A DNA stretch of 19,208 bases from RGIG1828 sp045654685 (GCA_045654685.1 JAZONV010000055.1:1-19208); one strand, 5' to 3'; shown: positions 1-6,886, numbered from the stretch's first letter. The notes: generated from the letters alone by a model not told the origin. A program made the numbers and translations.

Positions 1-153
1 GATCTCATCTTTTGAGGTCTTTGTTTTTTTTATATATTTGATGAGCTTTACACAACAGTAGAAGAATGTATCTATTACTACAACAACAATCTTTATCAAG
101 AAAAACTTAGTTGTTTATCACCAATGGAGTATCATGAGTTAATGGCGGCATAA
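1..153 (+). pseudogene. IS3-family transposase (OrfB), C-terminal fragment
   Basis: Frame 1 ends with FDELYTTVEECIYYYNNN, then LSPMEYHELMAA and TAA at 151-153. This is the familiar C-terminus of IS3-family OrfB (rve integrase fold), where a tyrosine/asparagine-rich helix is followed by a LSPxEYR-like motif close to the stop. The same frame has TGA at 13-15, and residues before about position 46 do not resemble the family, so the copy is probably interrupted or rearranged near the window edge. The catalytic DDE residues would lie upstream, out of view. It could instead be a live element with a sequence error at the edge. Confidence 0.6.
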
Positions 154-156
154 AAA

Positions 157-186
157 TATACATCCCACAGAAATGTGGGATGTATA
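157..186 (+). terminator. Hairpin after the IS3 transposase stop
   Basis: TATACATCCCAC (157-168) pairs perfectly with GTGGGATGTATA (175-186) around a 6-base loop. It lies 3 bases past the transposase stop. The following bases contain only an interrupted T-run (ATTTTTG), so termination is plausible but not certain. Confidence 0.55.
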
Positions 187-200
187 TCATAAAATTTTTG

Positions 201-235
201 TTATTTACACTGTCTACTTGACAGGGTGGGGTTCA
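201..235 (+). repeat. Putative right terminal inverted repeat of the IS3 element
   Basis: The bases from TTATTTACACTGTC to the run GGGTGGGGTTCA match the style of IS3-family ends, which commonly start TGAACC on the opposite strand. The partner end is outside the window. Past 235 no element sequence is recognised: 236-397 is AT-rich DNA with no supported gene. Confidence 0.5.
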
Positions 236-397
236 AAACGGGGATTGCAACCTCTTTTGTACTTTTTATCTTTTATCGCTTTCCAAATAGCTCATTGCAT
301 AAACGATGCCAAGTGTCCTCTGTTTTTTCACTTATTTATACATTTTTTACACTATAATTCTTTACAGAAAATTACAGAAAATTAACCGATTTTTATC

Positions 398-426
398 TTG
401 ATTATTCCATATATTAGTGATATAAT
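398..426 (+). promoter_or_regulatory. Promoter of the antiporter gene
   Basis: TTGATT (398-403), a 17-base spacer and TATAAT (421-426) form a near-consensus sigma-A promoter. A TG at 418-419 also makes an extended -10. The predicted start is near 433, about 60 bases before the antiporter ATG. Confidence 0.7.
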
Positions 427-427
427 G

Positions 428-456
428 AAATGCAGTGCGAAAAAAGCACCGCATTT
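428..456 (+). repeat. Inverted repeat straddling the antiporter transcription start
   Basis: AAATGC-A-GTGC (428-438) can pair with GCAC-C-GCATTT (446-456), leaving one A/C mismatch and an A-rich 7-base loop. It begins two bases after the -10 box, so the predicted start falls in its left arm. It may be an operator, or a weak terminator for reads entering from the left. Function is unknown. Confidence 0.4.
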
Positions 457-493
457 TCATTTTATATTTCTTTACATATAAAGGAGAATTTTT

Positions 494-1792
494 ATGAGCA
501 CATTATTATCAATTTCAATCGCCCTTTTGGTTGGGCTTTTGATGACAAGGGCATTTAAGCCTTTGAAACTTCCATCAGTTACTGCATATCTCATTGCAGG
601 CGTACTTATAGGCCCCTATTGCATGGGAAGACTTGGAATTCACGGTCTTGGTTTTGACACTCACGAAGCAGTTGCTGCTCTCGGTCTCATTTCAGATGTT
701 GCCCTGGGATTCATTGCTTTTTCCATAGGCAGCGAATTCAGACTTGATGACCTTAAAAAAACAGGTAAACAGGCAACGGTTATCGGAATTTTCCAGGCAC
801 TTGTGGCAACACTTTTTGTTGACGTTGCACTCTACATACTTCATCTTATGATGCCTGACAAACTTTCAGTTCCTCAGCTCATCACCCTTGGTGCAATTGC
901 AACTGCAACAGCTCCTGCGGCAACTCTCATGGTTGTACGCCAGTACAAAGCAAAAGGCCCTCTCACAAATCTTCTTTTGCCAATTGTTGCTCTTGATGAT
1001 GCAGTAGGTCTCATAGTTTTTGCAGTTTCTTTCGGCATTGCAAAAACTCTCATTTCAGGAACTGTAGATTTTGTTTCCATCATCATCAACCCAATAGTTG
1101 AAATTATTTGTTCACTCTCTTTGGGTGCTGTTATGGGTTGGCTTCTCACCCAGCTTGAAAAACTTTTCAATTCCAACACAAACAGACTTAATATGACAAT
1201 CGCTTTTGTATTTTTAACAGTTTCACTTTCGATGCTCGATTTTCATGTAGGACCTGTTCACATCAGTTTTTCATCTCTTCTTGTGTGCATGATGCTCGGA
1301 ACAATTTTCTGCAACATCTGCCCCCTTTCCCATGACCTTATGGGTATGGCAGACAAATGGACATCACCACTCTTTGCACTTTTCTTTGTTATAAGCGGTG
1401 CAGAACTTGAACTTGGTGTATTTGGAGATATGGCAATTGTCATAATCGGAATTGTATATATCATTTTCCGTTCTCTCGGAAAATACTTTGGTTCACTTGT
1501 TAGTGCCAAAGCAACAAAATGCGAACCTTCAATTTGCAAATATCTCGGAATCACACTTCTTCCCCAGGCAGGAGTTGCACTTGGAATGTGTGCAACCGCA
1601 ATGCAGCTTGGCGAACCCGGAAACCTCATCAGAAACATAACACTTTTTGCAGTTCTCATATATGAACTTTTCGGTCCCCTTCTCACAAGACAGGCGCTTA
1701 TGGCGGCAGGCGACATCAGTCCCATATCAGACGAAGTGAAGATGCGCAGACACAAAAAACTGGAACATGCAAAGTGTATGAAAAACCAGTAA
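494..1792 (+). CDS. Cation/proton antiporter, CPA2 (KefB/NapA-like) family
   Basis: A 432-residue integral membrane protein, mostly hydrophobic from residue 1 to about 405, with a short basic cytoplasmic tail. The motif LDDAVGL (Asp168-Asp169) is the paired-aspartate ion-binding signature of electrogenic CPA2 exchangers. The stretch TATAPAATLMVVRQ around 137-150 corresponds to the unwound TP-type helix that crosses it in this fold. It should exchange Na+ or K+ for H+ across the cell membrane; the ion cannot be told from sequence. No C-terminal RCK/TrkA-N domain is present, unlike KefB/KefC. AAGGAG at 481-486 sits 7 bases before the ATG and supports this start. The gene directly precedes a small DUF3006-like ORF and probably shares its transcript. 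Confidence 0.9.
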   Translation: MSTLLSISIALLVGLLMTRAFKPLKLPSVTAYLIAGVLIGPYCMGRLGIHGLGFDTHEAVAALGLISDVALGFIAFSIGSEFRLDDLKKTGKQATVIGIFQALVATLFVDVALYILHLMMPDKLSVPQLITLGAIATATAPAATLMVVRQYKAKGPLTNLLLPIVALDDAVGLIVFAVSFGIAKTLISGTVDFVSIIINPIVEIICSLSLGAVMGWLLTQLEKLFNSNTNRLNMTIAFVFLTVSLSMLDFHVGPVHISFSSLLVCMMLGTIFCNICPLSHDLMGMADKWTSPLFALFFVISGAELELGVFGDMAIVIIGIVYIIFRSLGKYFGSLVSAKATKCEPSICKYLGITLLPQAGVALGMCATAMQLGEPGNLIRNITLFAVLIYELFGPLLTRQALMAAGDISPISDEVKMRRHKKLEHAKCMKNQ

Positions 1793-1805
1793 TATGGAGG
1801 TTTTT

Positions 1806-1970
1806 ATGGAACCGAAAGATTATGTACTCACCAGAATTGAAGGCGAGTATGCATACTTAAAAGACACGGAGTCGGGCAATGAAATTTTCATAGCCCTGGC
1901 ACTTCTTCCTGAAGGTGCAGACATAGGATGCAAAATCCATCAGGAAATGTTTGAATATAGTCTTATCTGA
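1806..1970 (+). CDS. Small DUF3006-like protein, 54 aa
   Basis: This 54-codon ORF starts at ATG 1806 behind GGAGG (1796-1800), 13 bases after the antiporter stop, and ends with TGA at 1968-1970, just before a terminator. The product runs MEPKDYVLTRIEGEYAYLKD and continues with an acidic patch and the segment LALLPEGADIGCKI. The pattern of an IEG-type beta hairpin followed by LLPEGxxxG resembles DUF3006-type small beta proteins, whose role is unknown. No signal peptide, membrane segment or metal-binding motif is visible. The ribosome site, spacing and terminator make it very likely a real gene. Co-transcription with the antiporter is expected, but a functional link is not shown. Confidence 0.78.
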   Translation: MEPKDYVLTRIEGEYAYLKDTESGNEIFIALALLPEGADIGCKIHQEMFEYSLI

Positions 1971-1977
1971 CAATACT

Positions 1978-2018
1978 AAAAATTTCCACCCTCAAATGAA
2001 GGGTGGAAATTCTGTTTA
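1978..2018 (+). terminator. Rho-independent terminator of the antiporter operon
   Basis: AATTTCCACCCT (1981-1992) pairs perfectly over 12 bp with AGGGTGGAAATT (2000-2011), with loop CAAATGA. Only a short T-rich tail follows. It lies 10 bases after the small ORF. Confidence 0.75.
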
Positions 2019-2035
2019 ATACTTCTGATTTAAAA

Positions 2036-2085
2036 AACAAAAGCAGAAACATTCATAATATCATGATTTGTTTCTGCTTTTTTGT
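2036..2085. terminator. Bidirectional terminator between convergent genes
   Basis: AAAAGCAGAAAC (2039-2050) pairs with GTTTCTGCTTTT (2070-2081) over a 19-base loop. T-runs follow on both strands (TTTTTT on plus; TTTTGTTTTTT on minus), so it can stop the MFS transcript and back up the antiporter terminator. Confidence 0.75.
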
Positions 2086-2093
2086 GTCTGTAA

Positions 2094-3395
2094 TTACTGT
2101 GTTTTAATCTCCTGCTTTTTCACAACAAACTGTATAAAGAGGATATTTATAATCATTATAACAAAGGAAATAAGAGCAAGCAGCTGTTGTCCATACATTG
2201 GTATGCCCATAAACTCATTTCCGTTTGCCTGAATGTATGAAAGAATCTTACCTGCCGCAAGAGCTGTAGAAAAACCGAGAGTTCCGCCAACGGCTGTTTT
2301 AATTGCCATAGCGTATACAAAATATTTCTGATCAACATAACTATAGGTTATGTTAAAAGAATTCTGATTTGTGCCTGCCATACTTATATTATAAAGAACG
2401 GTGTATATAATAATTCCCCATCTTGTGGATTGGGTTGTAAAGACAAGAGCCAATAAACTTGCCGCTTCAAGAATATATCCAAGTTTGATTCCGTCTGCAA
2501 AACTTGTGCGGTCTGAATATCTGCCAAAGGGAACAGAAACAAAAATTCTGCCTGCATTGGCTATCATATTGATGACCTGAATTGCAGTTACGCTATAGAG
2601 AAGGTCAATAGTTTTGAATGTTGCGATAAATCCCAGAGAAAAATATTTTGAAATACTGACAAGGGCTGTCATAATTATAATATTCACGAACCCGCGGTTT
2701 CCGATTGTGTTTTTTATTATATCCCTGAAAGGGACTTTTCCGCTTTTTTCCGCTTCGACCTCAAAATCTCTCTTTATGTATGAAAGTGATATGAAATTCA
2801 AAACTGCAATAATAAAGATGGATATTGCAATGAACAAAAATGCACCGCGAATATTTCCAAGACCTTCAAAACGGTCAACAACAGCACCTGCCGCAAGAGT
2901 AAATACAATTCCCGAAACCAAAGAAACAATTTCTCTCACCGCAGAATATCTCGCCCGGTGCCCTGGCGAAACAAAGGCGTTTGCCCATCTGAAAAGATAT
3001 GGTGACACAAGTTGAATTGAAACTTGGGCAATCAGTATCACTCCGACCACCACAAAAGATTTTATGCCTTCTGCCACGGGAATAAAGGGAAGAAGAAATA
3101 AAGAAATATACATAGCCATGCTCACCGCATGTCCTGCAAAACAAACTGACTTGTGCTTTTGGGGTTTAACAACCAAAACCATTGTGAGAAGTTGAAAAAG
3201 AAATGCAACATTCACAAGAGACGAAATTATTCCGATCATTGCATCACTTATGCCCATATGAGAAAGAAGTTTTGCCAAAAATACGTCGCCTGCAAAAATT
3301 GTTACAAAATATTCAAATGTTGACTGTGCAATATACATTACCCTTGAGCGCTTATATTGCGGCGTATCAAATCTATTTTCATTAAGAGCATCCAT
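2094..3395 (-). CDS. Major facilitator superfamily transporter
   Basis: A 433-residue polytopic membrane protein with about 12 hydrophobic segments, typical of MFS permeases in length and layout. The N-terminus has a short charged cytoplasmic lead and then a first helix followed by FLAKLLSHMGISDAMIGIIS, a common MFS start in Bacillota. A basic loop at about residues 123-155 (RWANAFVSPGHRARYSAVRE) and the motif VPFGRYSDRTSF near 290 match cytoplasmic-loop RxGxR/GxxSDRxGRR-type signatures. The substrate cannot be predicted. AGAGGTG lies about 8 bases before the ATG on the minus strand. The gene stands alone, with its own promoter at 3463-3491 and the terminator at 2036-2085. Confidence 0.85.
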   Translation of the reverse strand: MDALNENRFDTPQYKRSRVMYIAQSTFEYFVTIFAGDVFLAKLLSHMGISDAMIGIISSLVNVAFLFQLLTMVLVVKPQKHKSVCFAGHAVSMAMYISLFLLPFIPVAEGIKSFVVVGVILIAQVSIQLVSPYLFRWANAFVSPGHRARYSAVREIVSLVSGIVFTLAAGAVVDRFEGLGNIRGAFLFIAISIFIIAVLNFISLSYIKRDFEVEAEKSGKVPFRDIIKNTIGNRGFVNIIIMTALVSISKYFSLGFIATFKTIDLLYSVTAIQVINMIANAGRIFVSVPFGRYSDRTSFADGIKLGYILEAASLLALVFTTQSTRWGIIIYTVLYNISMAGTNQNSFNITYSYVDQKYFVYAMAIKTAVGGTLGFSTALAAGKILSYIQANGNEFMGIPMYGQQLLALISFVIMIINILFIQFVVKKQEIKTQ

Positions 3396-3462
3396 AGTAA
3401 ATACACCTCTTTAAACATGTATGGAACAAAATTTATATTTCAAAACTATCTTTACTGTTGTT

Positions 3463-3491
3463 ATAGTAGCATAACTTTCACCTATTGTAAA
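3463..3491 (-). promoter_or_regulatory. Promoter of the MFS gene
   Basis: On the minus strand TTTACA (3491-3486), a 17-base spacer and TACTAT (3468-3463) precede the MFS ATG by about 70 bases. It points away from the acyl-CoA ligase promoter. Confidence 0.55.
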
Positions 3492-3530
3492 TAGTGTAAA
3501 TCAGAGGTTTTTTCATTCGTTAACCACCCT

Positions 3531-3607
3531 ATTTGTCTATTTTTGACAAATCAAAATATTAATTATTTTTATAAATATTTTGTCAAAAATATTGACAAAA
3601 TGACAAA
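3531..3607. promoter_or_regulatory. Repeated GTC/GAC inverted repeats upstream of the ligase promoter
   Basis: ATTTGTC (3531-3537) and GACAAAT (3545-3551) form a 7-bp inverted repeat with a 7-base spacer. ATTTTGTCA (3577-3585) and TGACAAAAT (3593-3601) form a 9-bp repeat, also with a 7-base spacer, and its right arm covers the -35 box. A further half-site GACAAA is at 3602-3607. The arrangement suggests cooperative binding of a dimeric regulator at the divergent MFS/ligase intergenic region. The regulator is not identified. Confidence 0.45.
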
Positions 3608-3620
3608 CAAAGGATATAAT
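3592..3620 (+). promoter_or_regulatory. Consensus promoter of the acyl-CoA ligase gene
   Basis: TTGACA (3592-3597), exactly 17 bases, then TATAAT (3615-3620): both hexamers are perfect sigma-A consensus. The predicted start is near 3627. Confidence 0.85.
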
Positions 3621-3627
3621 AGGTAAT

Positions 3628-3649
3628 AGATGTTGATAAATCAACATCT
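3628..3649 (+). promoter_or_regulatory. 22-base palindrome at the ligase transcription start
   Basis: AGATGTTGAT (3628-3637) and ATCAACATCT (3640-3649) are perfect inverted repeats separated by AA. It begins 8 bases after the -10 box, a typical site for a TetR-like repressor operator, and would also form a hairpin at the extreme 5' end of the mRNA. No regulator gene lies next to it. Confidence 0.6.
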
Positions 3650-3676
3650 TATATGTAAATTTCAGGAGGAAAAAAC

Positions 3677-5206
3677 ATGAACGACTTATCCGGACTTATA
3701 CATACAACTTGTGAAAAATTCAGTCAAAGAAACGCTTTTATGCTAAAAGAAGACAAAAAAATCTATACCGTAACTTTCGGCGATTTTGAAAAAAGAATCA
3801 TCAGAATGGCAAACGGACTCAAAAAAAGAGGGATTTCTGATTGTAATGTTATTATCAGCGGAAAAAACTCATATGAATGGGTGGTATCATTCCTTTCTGC
3901 AATATATGCAGGTTGTGTTGTGGTGCCTCTGGATGCATCACTTCCCGTGGAAGAATACAGCCGTATTGTTGAAAGAAGCGAAGCAAAAGCCATTCTCTAC
4001 TCTCCGGACATTGAAGAAAAATGCAACTGCCAGAAAACCGAAATTAAAATTCCTTTTTCTGACATTGAATCTCTCGAGGAAGAGGGCGAATTTATACTGC
4101 CACAAAAAAATGTTGACGACCTTGCAATAATTCTTTTCACATCAGGAACAACTGCAAATTCAAAAGCTGTAATGCTTTCACACAAAAATTTCGTGTCAAA
4201 TGTAGAGGCACTTGCAATATGGGAAGATTTCAGATGCGATGACAGATATCTTGCACTCCTCCCATTCTTTCACGCTTTCGGAATCACCGGCTTTTTGGTA
4301 TATTTCTATCACGGTGCATGTACTGCATTTTGTGAAGGATTGAGAATCAAGAAAGCCTTTACCGACTATTCAATCACAGCATTTGTTGCCGTGCCTCTCA
4401 TTTTGGATAAGATGAAAGCCAACATTATGGCTCACATAGAAAAAACAGGTAAAACAAAAAAATTCAAATTTGCAATGGGGCTCAGCCGCTTTTTAATGAA
4501 ACTGGGAATTGACGTGAGAAGAAAACTCTTTTCACAGATTCACCAACAGCTGGGCGGAGGCATCAAACTCATCATCACCGGTGCTGCAGCAATTGCGGCA
4601 GATACTGCAAACTTCTATAACAATATCGGTATGACTCTCATCCAAGGATACGGTCTTTCAGAAACCGCTCCTGTTTTGTCTGCAGAAAACCCCGACAATA
4701 TGCGTCTCGGTTCTGTTGGTAAAGCACTTCCGGGAGTTGATGTGAAAATCTTTGAGCCGGATGAAAAAGGCATTGGAGAAATCATCGCAAAAGGCCCCAA
4801 CGTTATGCTTGGCTATAAGGATGAACCCTCACCCATATATGACGGATATTTCCACACAGGAGATATTGGAAGAATTGACAAAGACGGATACATATTCATC
4901 TGTGGCAGAAAGAAAAATGTTATTGTTCTTCCAAACGGTGAAAACGTGTTCCCCGAAGAAATTGAATCAAAAATAAATCAAATTGAAGGTGTTCTTGAAT
5001 CCGTTGTATATATGACCGGTGAAAAATCCGTGATTGCCGCAAAAGTTGTATATGATGCGGAACTTACGGACACAGAAAAAATCGGTGTTGAAATTGAAGA
5101 AATCAACAAGACTTTGGCAGAATTCAAGAAAATCCGCAAAACTGAATATACTGTGGAAGAGTTTATCAAAACATCCACCGGTAAAATTAAACGTAATCTC
5201 ATATGA
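3677..5206 (+). CDS. AMP-forming acyl-CoA ligase (long-chain fatty acid ligase-like)
   Basis: A 509-residue member of the ANL adenylating superfamily, which activates a carboxylic acid with ATP and loads it onto CoA. The nucleotide loop FTSGTTANSKAVMLSHKN starts at about 154. The usual G-x-P-K of that loop is ANSK here. GYGLSETAP lies at 324-332, the hinge-region TGD at 394-396, GRKK at 410-413, and the catalytic lysine is K503 in TGKIKR near the C-terminus. Length and motif order match the long-chain acyl-CoA synthetase group better than acetyl-CoA synthetase. An AGGAGG ribosome site precedes the ATG. The substrate is not certain: fatty acids are likely, and the following bile-salt-hydrolase-like gene raises bile acids as a weaker possibility. 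Transcription is probably controlled by the palindrome at 3628-3649. Confidence 0.88.
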   Translation: MNDLSGLIHTTCEKFSQRNAFMLKEDKKIYTVTFGDFEKRIIRMANGLKKRGISDCNVIISGKNSYEWVVSFLSAIYAGCVVVPLDASLPVEEYSRIVERSEAKAILYSPDIEEKCNCQKTEIKIPFSDIESLEEEGEFILPQKNVDDLAIILFTSGTTANSKAVMLSHKNFVSNVEALAIWEDFRCDDRYLALLPFFHAFGITGFLVYFYHGACTAFCEGLRIKKAFTDYSITAFVAVPLILDKMKANIMAHIEKTGKTKKFKFAMGLSRFLMKLGIDVRRKLFSQIHQQLGGGIKLIITGAAAIAADTANFYNNIGMTLIQGYGLSETAPVLSAENPDNMRLGSVGKALPGVDVKIFEPDEKGIGEIIAKGPNVMLGYKDEPSPIYDGYFHTGDIGRIDKDGYIFICGRKKNVIVLPNGENVFPEEIESKINQIEGVLESVVYMTGEKSVIAAKVVYDAELTDTEKIGVEIEEINKTLAEFKKIRKTEYTVEEFIKTSTGKIKRNLI

Positions 5207-5245
5207 TGAGTGGAAAATTTTAGAAACAATATAATATAACAAAAT

Positions 5246-5299
5246 ATCATCTCCAATTCAGGGTATAATAACTATATTCTGAATCGGAGATGATTTTTT
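5246..5299 (+). terminator. Terminator whose right arm contains the next gene's ribosome site
   Basis: ATCATCTCC-A-ATTCAG (5246-5261) pairs with CTGAAT-C-GGAGATGAT (5279-5294), 15 pairs with one A/C mismatch, followed by an unbroken T-run to 5299. The T-run abuts the ATG of the hydrolase at 5300. The GGAG at 5286-5289 is the only ribosome site for that gene and is paired in this hairpin. The loop holds TATAAT at 5264-5269 (no good -35 seen). A transcript starting there would lack the left arm and leave the ribosome site free. Confidence 0.8.
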
Positions 5300-6271
5300 A
5301 TGTGTACCGCACTTTGTCTGAACTGTGCATATCCTTATTTCGGAAGGACTCTTGACCTTTATTATTCCCACTCGGAAAATGTGGCAATAGTTTCTGAAAA
5401 CTTTCCCTTTTCATTCAGAAACGGAGAATATTCGGATTCTCATTCAAGAATTATGGGAATGGCATATATTAAAGACGGATATCCTCTTTTTTATGATGCC
5501 ATGAATTCCCACGGCATTGGAATTGCCGCTTTGAATTTTCCCGTTTTTGCCGCGTATTACGAAAAAAGACAAAGTCATATAAACCTTGTCCCATTTGAGG
5601 TGATTCCATATATTCTATCCATGTGCAAAACCATGGAAGATGTAAAAACACTTTTTGATAACATAAATATAACCCATGAATGTTTTTCGCCGGATCTCCC
5701 AAACACGCCCCTGCATTGGATGATATCTGATGGTGAAAAATCTCTGACTGTTGAACAGACAAAGGACGGAATGAAAGTTTTTGAAAACAAAGTCGGAGTT
5801 ATGACAAATGCTCCGTCTTTCGACTGGCATCTTTTTCATCTGCAAAATTTTTCTTTTATATCCCCAAAGGCAAAAAAATCTCAAATTTCAGATTCTATTC
5901 CTGATTTTCCCTATAGTCTCGGACTTGAAAGCCATGGAATCCCCGGAGACTGGTCTTCTGCTTCAAGATTTGCAAGATGTGCATATCTGAAATCCACCAC
6001 CCCTGAAATATCGGATGAAAACGAGAGCATAAGCCATTTTTTTCATATTCTTTCGTCTGTTTCCCTTCCAAAAGGATGTGTGTTAACAGAAAATGGAGAT
6101 TATCAGTTCACAAGATATACATCCTGTATGAACCTTGAAAAAGGAATATATTATTATAACACCTTTGAAAACTCAAGAATCACGGCGGTTGACATGAACA
6201 AATACAGTTTTGAAAACAAAAATATCCTGAATTTTCCCTTGAGAAAAAATCAGGATATACAATTCATTTAA
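5300..6271 (+). CDS. Linear amide C-N hydrolase, choloylglycine hydrolase family (bile salt hydrolase-like)
   Basis: A 323-residue Ntn-hydrolase of the CBAH/penicillin V acylase family. After removal of Met1 the nucleophile is Cys2 in MCTALCL. Other family active-site positions are all present: Arg16 and Asp19 in FGRTLDL, Asn79 in ALNFP, Asn170 in MTNAPSFDW and Arg223 in GIPGDWSSASRF. Length and the FGRTLDL N-terminus fit Gram-positive bile salt hydrolases better than Gram-negative acylases, so hydrolysis of glycine- or taurine-conjugated bile acids is likely. Penicillin V or N-acyl-homoserine lactone substrates remain possible. No signal peptide, so cytoplasmic. The ribosome site GGAG is 10 bases before the ATG and lies in the stem of the preceding terminator, suggesting expression from an internal promoter or conditional read-through. 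Confidence 0.88.
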   Translation: MCTALCLNCAYPYFGRTLDLYYSHSENVAIVSENFPFSFRNGEYSDSHSRIMGMAYIKDGYPLFYDAMNSHGIGIAALNFPVFAAYYEKRQSHINLVPFEVIPYILSMCKTMEDVKTLFDNINITHECFSPDLPNTPLHWMISDGEKSLTVEQTKDGMKVFENKVGVMTNAPSFDWHLFHLQNFSFISPKAKKSQISDSIPDFPYSLGLESHGIPGDWSSASRFARCAYLKSTTPEISDENESISHFFHILSSVSLPKGCVLTENGDYQFTRYTSCMNLEKGIYYYNTFENSRITAVDMNKYSFENKNILNFPLRKNQDIQFI

Positions 6272-6293
6272 CGTGGTTTATTTGATGTTGTGC

Positions 6294-6785
6294 TTACAAA
6301 AGCCTTTCCAAAAACTCATCCACATCTTTTCTTGATTTAAAAACAACTATTTTCTTTCCGTCCTTATATTTGTCAAGAAGTTCGTAGATTTTCGGGAGAT
6401 TTTTTTGAGGAAATTGTTCAATTTCTTCCTTTAGCCACGGATCAAGCTCGGTGTCTATCCACGGAACATCATACCTTTCTTTCCCAAGGCGTGAAACGGC
6501 ACCATCAAGGCAGTCTTTCACAGGAAGGTCAAACAGGAAAACCGTGTCACATTCCTTGATTCTTACTTCTATGGTTCTCTGATAGTTTCCGTCTATTATC
6601 CATTCATCCGTGGAAAGAATCTCCGAAAGTCTCACATCATATTCTTCCCTTGAAATATGAGTCCTGTCACTTTTGTGCCATATTGCATCAAGATAGAAAA
6701 GGGGAAGATTTGTACGAGTTCTCAATCTTTCCGAAAATGTGGTTTTCCCCGAACCGGGTGAACCTATGACTATTGCTTTTTTCAT
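6294..6785 (-). CDS. P-loop nucleotide kinase-like AAA protein (FlaR / topology-modulation annotated family)
   Basis: A 163-residue protein starting MKKAIVIGSPGSGKTTF, with Walker A GSPGSGKTT at residues 8-16. Segments such as WIIDGNYQRT, CDTVFLFDLP, SRLGKERYDVPW and KIVVFKSRKDVDEFL are typical of a widespread bacterial family often annotated as DNA topology modulation protein or adenylate-kinase-like ATPase; its real substrate is not known to me. A longer open frame reaches 6872, but the promoter at 6858-6886 puts the transcript start near 6851, which excludes that start. ATG 6785 also has AGGGGA about 6 bases upstream. The gene converges on the hydrolase with a 22-base gap and no clear terminator. 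Confidence 0.82.
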   Translation of the reverse strand: MKKAIVIGSPGSGKTTFSERLRTRTNLPLFYLDAIWHKSDRTHISREEYDVRLSEILSTDEWIIDGNYQRTIEVRIKECDTVFLFDLPVKDCLDGAVSRLGKERYDVPWIDTELDPWLKEEIEQFPQKNLPKIYELLDKYKDGKKIVVFKSRKDVDEFLERLL

Positions 6786-6857
6786 TTTGTTCCCCTTTCG
6801 CTCTACATATCTTAGCCAATGGTGGCTCTTTTTGATTTTTGACGGACTGTTTTCTAT

Positions 6858-6886
6858 AGTATAACACTCCAATGGTGTGAAGTCAA
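6858..6886 (-). promoter_or_regulatory. Promoter of the P-loop kinase-like gene
   Basis: Minus strand TTGACT (6886-6881), 17-base spacer and TATACT (6863-6858). The spacer contains the quasi-palindrome CACACCATTGGAGTG with one mismatch, a possible operator. This promoter decides the gene start at 6785. Confidence 0.68.

Larger units (their letters stand above)
1..235 (+). mobile_element. Right-hand remnant of an IS3-family insertion sequence
   Basis: The left edge carries the 3' end of an IS3-family element: the C-terminus of an OrfB-type DDE transposase (stop at 151-153), a terminator-like hairpin at 157-186, and a terminal sequence ending GGGGTTCA at about 235. The stretch 201-235, with TTATTTACACTGTCTACTTG followed by a G-rich end, resembles IS3-family ends as I remember them. 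The left part lies outside the window, so element length, left inverted repeat and target duplication cannot be judged. An in-frame stop at 13-15 suggests the copy is decayed. The exact right boundary is inferred. Confidence 0.62.

Noticed and set aside
276..337. A short minus-strand frame reading TEDTWHRLCNELFGKR before a stop, possibly a gene tail.
   Set aside because: Only about 20 codons between stops, with no start or ribosome site. Too short to separate from chance.
173..385. A 70-codon open frame on the plus strand.
   Set aside because: It overlaps the IS3 right end and the terminator-like hairpin, has no ribosome site, and its translation resembles no protein I know.
6294..6872. A longer version of the P-loop kinase-like gene starting at 6872.
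   Set aside because: The start would lie upstream of the predicted transcription start, and the extra 29 residues do not fit the family N-terminus; ATG 6785 has a good ribosome site.
6866..6880. MerR-type operator in the kinase-like gene promoter spacer.
   Set aside because: MerR-controlled promoters usually have a 19-20 base spacer. Here it is 17, and the palindrome has a mismatch.
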